In this document: positions 24,601-33,600 of the stretch, piece after piece | Numbering within the stretch: the first letter of the stretch is position 1 | Layout of the letters: the number at the start of each line of letters is the position of its first letter | Origin: Lumbricus terrestris | Taxonomy: Eukaryota; Annelida; Clitellata; Crassiclitellata; Lumbricidae | Assembly: GCA_949752735.1 (NCBI GenBank) | Contig: OX457039.1 | Coordinates: 72,328,432-72,392,431 of the forward strand | Length of the DNA stretch: 64,000 bases | Direction of reading: 5' to 3' | Program-made: the position numbers and the translations under genes | Notes under the pieces: model-generated | Databases searched by the model: none | What the model was told of the DNA's origin: nothing | What the model saw: the letters and a program-made list of their open reading frames with translations, nothing else

Positions 24601-27600
24601 GTCAATTTAAGCAGAAGAGATGTCAAAAAGGGCCATGAGGGAGAGATGAGACAGATCAATGGCCAAATTTATAAGAGTATATATCTTATAGAAGGGATAA
24701 GAGGGTGGTTTCTATGGAATGGTTAGCTATGAATCTAGATTGGGCTGCTGGATGGAGTCCAGCTTACAAGTACAAAATAAGGAACAATGTCCATCAATAC
24801 TCCATTGACAAATTACGGGTTGAAAGAATATGTAACTTACACATTTAATGAACTGATAATGAAGAAACTGAAGTGATTGGGTAGAGTCTACAAAGTTTCT
24901 GGGAGTCTATGTCGATCAGCATTTAACATGGGTAGATCATATAAAATGTATTTCCAAAAAATGCTAAAAATACAGGGATAATAGCATCTACTGCATACCT
25001 CTTGCCTCCCCCTATTCGTTTAAAACTATATTATTCTCTTGTGTATCCATACTTAGCATGGGCATTTACCTACACTACTAGACTGCATAGACTATCAATA
25101 ATACTCCAAAAAAGAGTAATTCATATAGTGGCTGGTACTGCATATTTATCGCATGCTACCTCATTTTTTGTGGGATCTTAACATGTTAAAATTTGAGCAG
25201 ATTAAACTATGTCAATCAGGAGAATTTATATATCGCTTTGACCACGAATTGCTCCCTCCTGTTTTCAAGTAATTCTTTAATCTTGCTTCACAGATCCATT
25301 CTCATTCAACAAGAAACTCGACACACTACAGATGCATTTTGTACGCAATAATTCCCATCTCTTCTCTATTACAGCCACTGGTCCTTCAATATGGAATGAA
25401 ATCCCACCAGAAATCAGTCAATCTCCATCATTATCATTATTTAAGAAATAGTTACGCTCTCAGTCAGTGTTAGCAACAATGTGTGATGATGCATCTTAAT
25501 GTTTGTGTATTAAACCACTCGCATACTTTATTCTCACTTATCATTTTTTTATATTCTTCCTTAATTAGTTAAATGTTTGCACTGAATAATTTAGTTAAGT
25601 TGCCATAATTGTAATCATTCACTGCCTGCAATAATTGTCGGCCATTGCATACCTTCGTTTACTTGTACGTAGTTGTCCCTATATTAGCGGGATCAGTGAC
25701 CCCTTCAGGGCCTATCCTTGTGGCCATTCCCCTATAAATATGTGATTGCAATTGTATAACTGTAAAATGATTGGTTTCAAAGTAAATGATTGATTGATTG
25801 ATTGATTGATTGTACATTGTCTGCAATTGATAATTTATTGTGATGTTTGCAGAAGAATCTGAGAATGAGATGACATGATACGACAACTTAGGCAGTCGGG
25901 CATTGCTCCTATCAATTCCCTCTATATGTAGATAGTTTGTATGTAAATCCTTAGACAAGAGAAGAAGCTGTTTAGGAAGATGAACTTGTCTTTAGTTTAC
26001 CAATTGATTTGTTGTAGGTTTTGGTTGAGAATGGAACAAGCGCTGGATTCAGTCTTGTCAATGATGCTCGAGATTTCATCCTTCAGGTTTGATTCTCTCA
26101 TTGACCAATGACCATACGTTGTTTGTATTCGTTCCAAAGTCTACAGGTTTATTTAATCTGACAACACGTGGCTCTGGTTTCTACTTACCTGATCCAAGAT
26201 GATTGAGGACTGACTTAGCTCACGTGGTCTGTGCTACTTTATTCAGGCACTTCTTGTTAGAGATAAAATGGTTTAAAGATATAAGAAAAACAGTTGACAG
26301 TGATAAAATGGTTTAACATTTAAAAGTTCATTCTGTTGAGAAATAGTTTAACGATAATAGAGAGGAATTCTTTGTAGAAATGTTTTACATAATGAAGGAA
26401 TCTAATTAACAGTTTTCCTTCATGAGTCATAGTTAACCATCTGAAAATGACCAGATGGCACTCCATCCACTTTAAGATTATGAAGGAATCTAATTAACAG
26501 TTTTCCTTCATGAGTCATAGTTAACCATCTGAAAATGACCAGATGGCACTCCATCCACTTTAAGATTATGAAGGAATCTAATTAACAGTTTTCCTTCATG
26601 AGTCATAGTTAACCATCTGAAAATGACCAGATGGCATTCCATCCACTTTAAGATTATGAAGGAATCTAATTAACAGTTTTCCTTCATGAGTCATAGTTAA
26701 CCATCTGAAAATGACCAGATGGCATTCCATCCACTTTAAGATTATGAAGGAATCTAATTAACAGTTTTCCTTCATGAGTCATAGTTAACCATCTGAAAAT
26801 GACCAGATGGCACTCCATCCACTTTAAGATTATGAAGGAATCTAATTAACAGTTTTCCTTCATGAGTCATAGTTAACCATCTGAAAATGACCAGATGGCA
26901 TTCCATCCACTTTAAGATTATGAAGGAATCTAATTAACAGTTTTCCTTCATGAGTCATAGTTAACCATCTGAAAATGACCAGATGGCACTCCATCCACTT
27001 TAAGATTATGAAGGAATCTAATTAACAGTTTTCCTTCATGAGTCATAGTTAACCATCTGAAAATGACCAGATGGCACTCCATCCACTTTAAGATTATGAA
27101 GGAATCTAATTAACAGTTTTCCTTCATGAGTCATAGTTAACCATCTGAAAATGACCAGATGGCATTCCATCCACTTTAAGATTATGAAGGAATCTAATTA
27201 ACAGTTTTCCTTCATGAGTCATAGTTAACCATCTGAAAATGACCAGATGGCACTCCATCCACTTTAAGATTATGAAGGAATCTAATTAACAGTTTTCCTT
27301 CATGAGTCATAGTTAACCAACTGAAAATGACCAGATGGCATTCCATCCACTTTAAGATTATGAAGGAATCTAATTAACAGTTTTCCTTCATGAGTCATAG
27401 TTAACCATCTGAAAATGACCAGATGGCATTCCATCCACTTTAAGATTATGAAGGAATCTAATTAACAGTTTTCCTTCATGAGTCATAGTTAACCATCTGA
27501 AAATGACCAGATGGCATTCCATCCACTTTAAGATTATGAAGGAATCTAATTAACAGTTTTCCTTCATGAGTCATAGTTAACCATCTGAAAATGACCAGAT

Positions 27601-30600
27601 GGCACTCCATCCACTTTAAGATTATGAAGGAATCTAATTAACAGTTTTCCTTCATGAGTCATAGTTAACCATCTGAAAATGACCAGATGGCACTCCATCC
27701 ACTTTAAGATTATGAAGGAGGAATAGATGTCTGCCAGCTGAGTTGCATGGAGTCAAGATATTTCCAGTTGAAAGTTTGTTCTGTGTTGAAGGACATGAGT
27801 TGTGATTATTTTCAGCTGAATGGTTTTGAAGGAAATTCTCGTCATCAGACAACAAACGACTGTATCAGTTCTGTAGGACACGTCTTTGCTCCAGTAAGTG
27901 TCTTTTCTTGACTATCCTTCTGTGTCTGTCTACCTCTGCCTGTGTATGTCTGTCTGTCCTTTTGTGTCTACCTCTACATGGCACTGGAAATGAATGGGTG
28001 TGGTGCAAACTGTGGCTCAATTCGATGAAAAGCTCAGTTGGTGGAAAATTACACCAATTTTCAAAGGTTTTGTTTGCAAAACTCGGAATATGTAACTAGA
28101 ATGCTAGAAACATTATGCAGTATTCTTCATGGGGGGGCATATATTAAGTCACCTGTTAATAAGGACATTGTCTGATATTGACCCTACAATGCAACTTTTC
28201 ATTTGGTTTTTCACATTTGCAACTGCTTTCCATTAGAATGCTTGTTGCAATGAAGTCTTACGGGAATTGAGTGTAGACCTAATCTTATTATTTGCCAAGT
28301 CAACAAGTGATTAGATGAAGATTTACTGTAACCTTCAAGACCAATGGATTGGAATGTGTTTTATAAAAGCCTAAAAGAAATGTTCCTTTGTTATTCTTTT
28401 GGTTGAAAGAAATAACTCATTTTAGTTCTGCTAAGTAATTTCGTCAGTATCCGTTTTGTATCAGTCGAAGCGCATTTCTCTTGACAGCGTTGGCTTGGAA
28501 AGGATGATAGGGAGGGACGTGTTGTTTGCATGATTTGGTCACATGGTGCAGGATTGTATTGTATTGCATTTATACATTTATATAGCGCCTCTCGCAGACT
28601 GACTATTCAGAGGCACTCTCAGCACGAAGAAAAGAAATGTTTTTAAAGAATGAGAAACTACTAAGGGAAAACAAGTCATTAGTTTAGCCCATAGTATGCG
28701 AGAGAGGTCATTCTAAATGGAAGGACCAACCACAGAAAATGCCTGATGTTGGGCAAGAGCGGCCCTAGGGAGTCGAACTATGAGCTTAACCAAAGCATTT
28801 AAGGCTGGTTGAAGGGCAGAAAGACGGATGAGGAGGAGATAGATGGACATGAGGCGGAGGAGGAGGGAGCACTATGGCTACTGGACACAATACAATTGTA
28901 TTTTGACATGTGGCTTTCCTTCTTCTAAAGGGGTCCAGCAGTTGTGACAGAACTTTGATGATGGCACTCACTGTCTATAAATGAGGGACTTGTTTAAGGG
29001 CCTTACTCAGCAACCACCTCAGTGAAGGTTTGACCCTGTACTACTCCCGCATTACAGGTCAACTGCTCAAACCAATCGGCTACTATGTCTTGGGTGGGGG
29101 AGGGGTATGGTTGCTAGGGTTGATTATGTTGTGACGGGATTTACACAAATGCTCAGATGTTGCATAACGTGATCTGCTGATGACAGAAATGAATTACTCT
29201 TTCACAACAAGATTTCACTAAAATCGACAGTGAGTGTTAATGTGGTGAGTCATGTTAAAAAAAATTAGATATGGTAGACTTTATTGAAATATTCATTTTA
29301 GCAAAACGATTTTGATCAAATACATGATTTTCATTTGCATATAATTGAACCAGTTATGACTCTATACAGACAGAAATTATATAAGGCTAGAGCAGTGATT
29401 CCCAACCTGTGTGCCACGACACACTAGTATGCCGCGAGAACTTTGCAAGTGTGCAGTGGGAAAAATTCTAATATGTTTTTAATTAATAATGATTCCAAAC
29501 AAAACATCCGAAAACATCATCACTGCAACATCAAAACTTAATTCAGTTGGTCTTAATCTCTCACACTGTAGCAGGTTAAGATCTCCAAGGGAAATCTTGA
29601 TTGTTTTCCCACGGTCAGCGAATCTGTTTTTAAAAAATGCACCTGAAATACTACACACATTGATAGGTCTACAACCAGCAGATTGCAACATTACTTCCCC
29701 TTCGCTTGCAATCGACAATTTTGACTGGGTAATCAGTCCATTCGTAATCGGCGAAACAACAAATCTTACAACCAAGGATACTCACTGATTTATGAAATGA
29801 CAAATTTTATCAGTCAAAATATTCCAAAAAGAGTTTGGATGAGTTTTGGCTTTCCATTCAGAAATCATATCCCTCGGTCAGTTAAAGAGCAGTAAAAATT
29901 CAGTCGTGGTTTTGTGAATTTAGATTTTCACCCTGAACTGAAATAAAGTGTTAAATATGGATAAACTTCTTAGAGTCCTCGATGAAATGCGAGTATGATT
30001 GTCATCTCTGGAGCCTCGCTTCAATTTGATCTGCTAACTGACTCACTAGAGTAGGCTATTATTAGACAATAAGAACCTTATAATTATAATATTATTAAAT
30101 AATAATGACAAATAGAAAAAAAAGTAATTATTATTAAGTGTGCCGCGAAAATGCTATTTTTTCTTAGTGTGCCGCAAGCCAAAAACGGTTGGGAATCACT
30201 GGGTTAGAGTAACATTAGCGTTAGCATACATGTTCGGGTTCTAACGCAGATGGACACATGAAAATTGCATCTTACAGTCTGGTGCGTGATATATAATTCA
30301 CTTTTTACTTAAATCCCCAAAAGTAGCAGGTTATATTCGGGTGCGGGTTATATCCGCGAAAATCTGGTATAATTATGGGACATGGTTGTCTGTAGTGTCC
30401 GCATGACAATGTCTGTCCGAGGGTCACACGTCAGGATGGAAGTCCATGCAACTTTGAAGTCGATTTTCAGAATCTCATTCCGTGTTCAGTAAGTAATTAT
30501 CAATCGTTGTATATCCTGATTTTCTTGTCCTCTGTTCTTAATTGTCAATTAAGATTTAATCCTCTAAAGTGCGATACAGTTGACAGTTTCTGGCAGTCTG

Positions 30601-33600
30601 AGGCAGTTACTTAAATACTAATCTTTGTATTATTGTCTTAAACTGATACACCACAGTAGGGGAGAGTCTACACCCTTGGTCCTAATGCACCCTTGGTCTT
30701 AATGAACCTGTCATCCTAATGCACCCTCGGTCCTAATGAGTTTTCTGTGTACTGACTTAATATCTTTGACCAGGGAACCAGATTGCCAGACTCATAAAAA
30801 TATTAATTTGACAGAAAAAATTATGCTGAATTTATATTTGAATAGTATAGTTCCCTGCACAGAAAAATTAGTAAGTACGAAGAAAGCTTATTAGGATGAA
30901 TGAATTAGGATGAATGAATTAGGATGAAGGGTGCATTAGGATGAATGGGAATTTGGGTGAAGGGTAAATTACAATGGTGGGTGAATTAAAATTATGAAGT
31001 GTGCAATAGGATGAAGGGTAAATTAGGATGAAGGGTAAATTAGGATGAAGGGTAAATTAGGATGAAGGGTAAATTAGGATGAAGGGTAAATTAGGATGAA
31101 GAGTGCAGTGATTACAATTCATTAACTTGCTGAATCTAAGCTGTATTAATTAGTCAGGTCCATTGTAAGAAGATGAATAAAGGCAACTTCATGGTTTAAG
31201 ATCTTTCTCCTCTCTATTATACAACTGTTGCTCCTTACTTGCTGGTCTTCCCCTTGGGGTCCTGGGGCGACTTGATCGTGTCTTGCGCTCGGCTGCTCAC
31301 CTTGTTGGGTGGCTTCCTAAATTTGCCCGTGCTGCACTGGCTGCCTAAATTTGATGTGCTGCACTGGCTGCCTGTGTCCCAGCGGATCTCGTACCGCATT
31401 GCTGCTGTGGTCTCTCGCTGTGTCCTTGGCTGTGCTCCGTCATACTTGCGTGATCTTTGCTGTCCAGTCTCTGGCGTTGCAGCTCGTCGTGTGTGTACGT
31501 TGCTCTTCGGCTAGGGGTGAACTTCTAGTCCTGTGGGCTCGCTTAGCTATTAAGCAGCGCCATGCTTTCTCGGTTGTTGGGCCTACTGTCTGGAACGACC
31601 TCCCGGTTACGCTTCGCTCTCTACTTGTGGTCCATCCGACTGGGTTCTACAAGTCTCTCAAGTCTTTTTTCTTTGTTCGTGGCTGGGCTGGGAGCGCCTC
31701 TGAGTAGTTTCTTGAAGGGGCGCTATATAAATGCTCTGAATGAATGAATACACAGGAAAAGGAATTAGTTGAGCTTATGAGTTATGGTGCAATAATCTAA
31801 TTGCTATAATTTAGGTTATTATTATTTCCTAAGTTTAATTGATAAGGGCTTTTTTCTGTGAAATTGAGAAATAATTTCTTGGTGTTCTTAGACAAAGTCG
31901 GAAAAAGCGAGAATATCGTTTGTCGTTTTGCGAAGAGGATCCAGAGAAGAATGCCAAAGTAGGTTGATGACTTTTCTCTTCAGCTCTCTTTCTCTCTCTC
32001 TCTCCCTTGCTCCTTCCCTCCCTCACTCACTCCCTCCCTCCCTCTATCTCTCTCTCTCTCTTACCTCTTTCTTAGAATATTTTAGTGTTTCCTTTGAGAG
32101 ATGTGAGCAACTATCCTCACTTTCCTAAGGCAACATCCGATCTTTGTTATTAAAGCGAAGCAACAGGTTTGATACAATGGATGATCATAAGTATTTCTAC
32201 AGTTTGTCGAAGGATCAGTTTCACCCAGTTGGTTCTTCATCTGTTGTAAGTGTGAATATTTCTGAGAGTTAGTTACATTTATGCAGATCTCTGAACTAAC
32301 TGCTTGTCATTCACATCGACGAGTCAAGTTATAGCGTTCTTCGAGTCTTGTCATCATTTGACATCTCTTCTGTTAACGTTGATTTGCTTTCCATTACAGC
32401 GGAATCATGGCCACGAATTGTTCGACCTGTGTCAACCCCTTCCAGGTGTACTCATCTCCAGATGTGTTCTCCATCTGGTCATCTCCAAGTCTCAGCCGTT
32501 ACAGCAGCAAAACATGGACGGTCAGTCTCTCATGTGCACTTGTATGTGTGCAGCTGTAAATTCTTTATTCTAATGTCCTGTGAGTCTGCCAATAGTTTTC
32601 ACCAGGGCCGTCTTATGGTCATCGTAGGCCCTAGGCACTTTTGCATATTAATCTATTCGTAGGCCCCTAGGGTCTATCCAACTCAACTCTGCATTAATTC
32701 AAATTGTGACACATTTACATTATTTCTTAAAATTATGCTTAACCATGTTTTGTGAACGCATTCAATTTTTATTTTAAATCTCAATCTACTTTTTGTAATA
32801 TTTATTTTCAATATCCGCTAAATGTAATATTTCCGATTTTCGACTTTCTGTTAGCGGCGTTTCGGTCTAAGTTCTAATGAAAAATCGCCATCGCTTTTTA
32901 AATTTTAATTTGTTAAATTATTAATACAAATTTCTTTAAAAAACATGTCTGATGGTTATAAGAGGAAACACGAGTCTGGATTGGAGAAACCAATAAATCT
33001 GTAGCTGAAATGATTAGATCACAAATGGCTGACAAGCTGGTCTCCAGTTTTCCAAATGTCAATATTTCTTTTCGAATTTATCTTTATATTTTTGGAACAA
33101 GTTGTGAAGGTTCTTTTTCGAAGCTGAAAATTATCAAAAATTCGTTGATGGGACAGGCACGATTATCCTCCCTTACATTACTTTCAATTGAAAACGACTT
33201 AGTGCGAGAAATGACATTTGAATACATTGACCTATAAGCGATTTCGCGAATGCAAAGAGCCGCAAAGTTAACATATAGCTTAGCCAATGTTACTGTTTCA
33301 TTAGCTAACTCTAGCCTTTAAAAAGTTAGCTCGTTAAAATGAAATTTGCAAGTTTTCGTTTTCTGTTTGCTTTTTCTGGTCATTGACCAATCACTGCATT
33401 TATTTTTTAATATATTTTTTTAGGATTTCGTAGGCCCCTGGTAAGTTCGTAGGCCCTAGGCACAGTGCCTACTGTGCCTACTGGATAAGACGGCCCTGGT
33501 TTTCACACAGTTCCTGGTCGTTTCTAAGAGTTTGTCTGAAAACGACGAAATAACTAACACAAATAACTAACACCCGCATAGCTTTGTGTTCATAAATCTT

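Noticed and set aside
29479..29788. Overlapping 98-codon frames inside the hAT element
   Set aside because: Open on both strands over the same bases, with no transposase motif. Probably chance or heavily decayed coding sequence.
32143..32245. Possible METTL17 exon (frame with DDHKYFYSLSKDQFHPVG and a GTAAGT donor)
   Set aside because: Its donor phase does not fit exon 14, while joining 31958 directly to 32400 gives the expected protein (GSREECQ then TESWPRI). It could be an alternative exon but is not needed.
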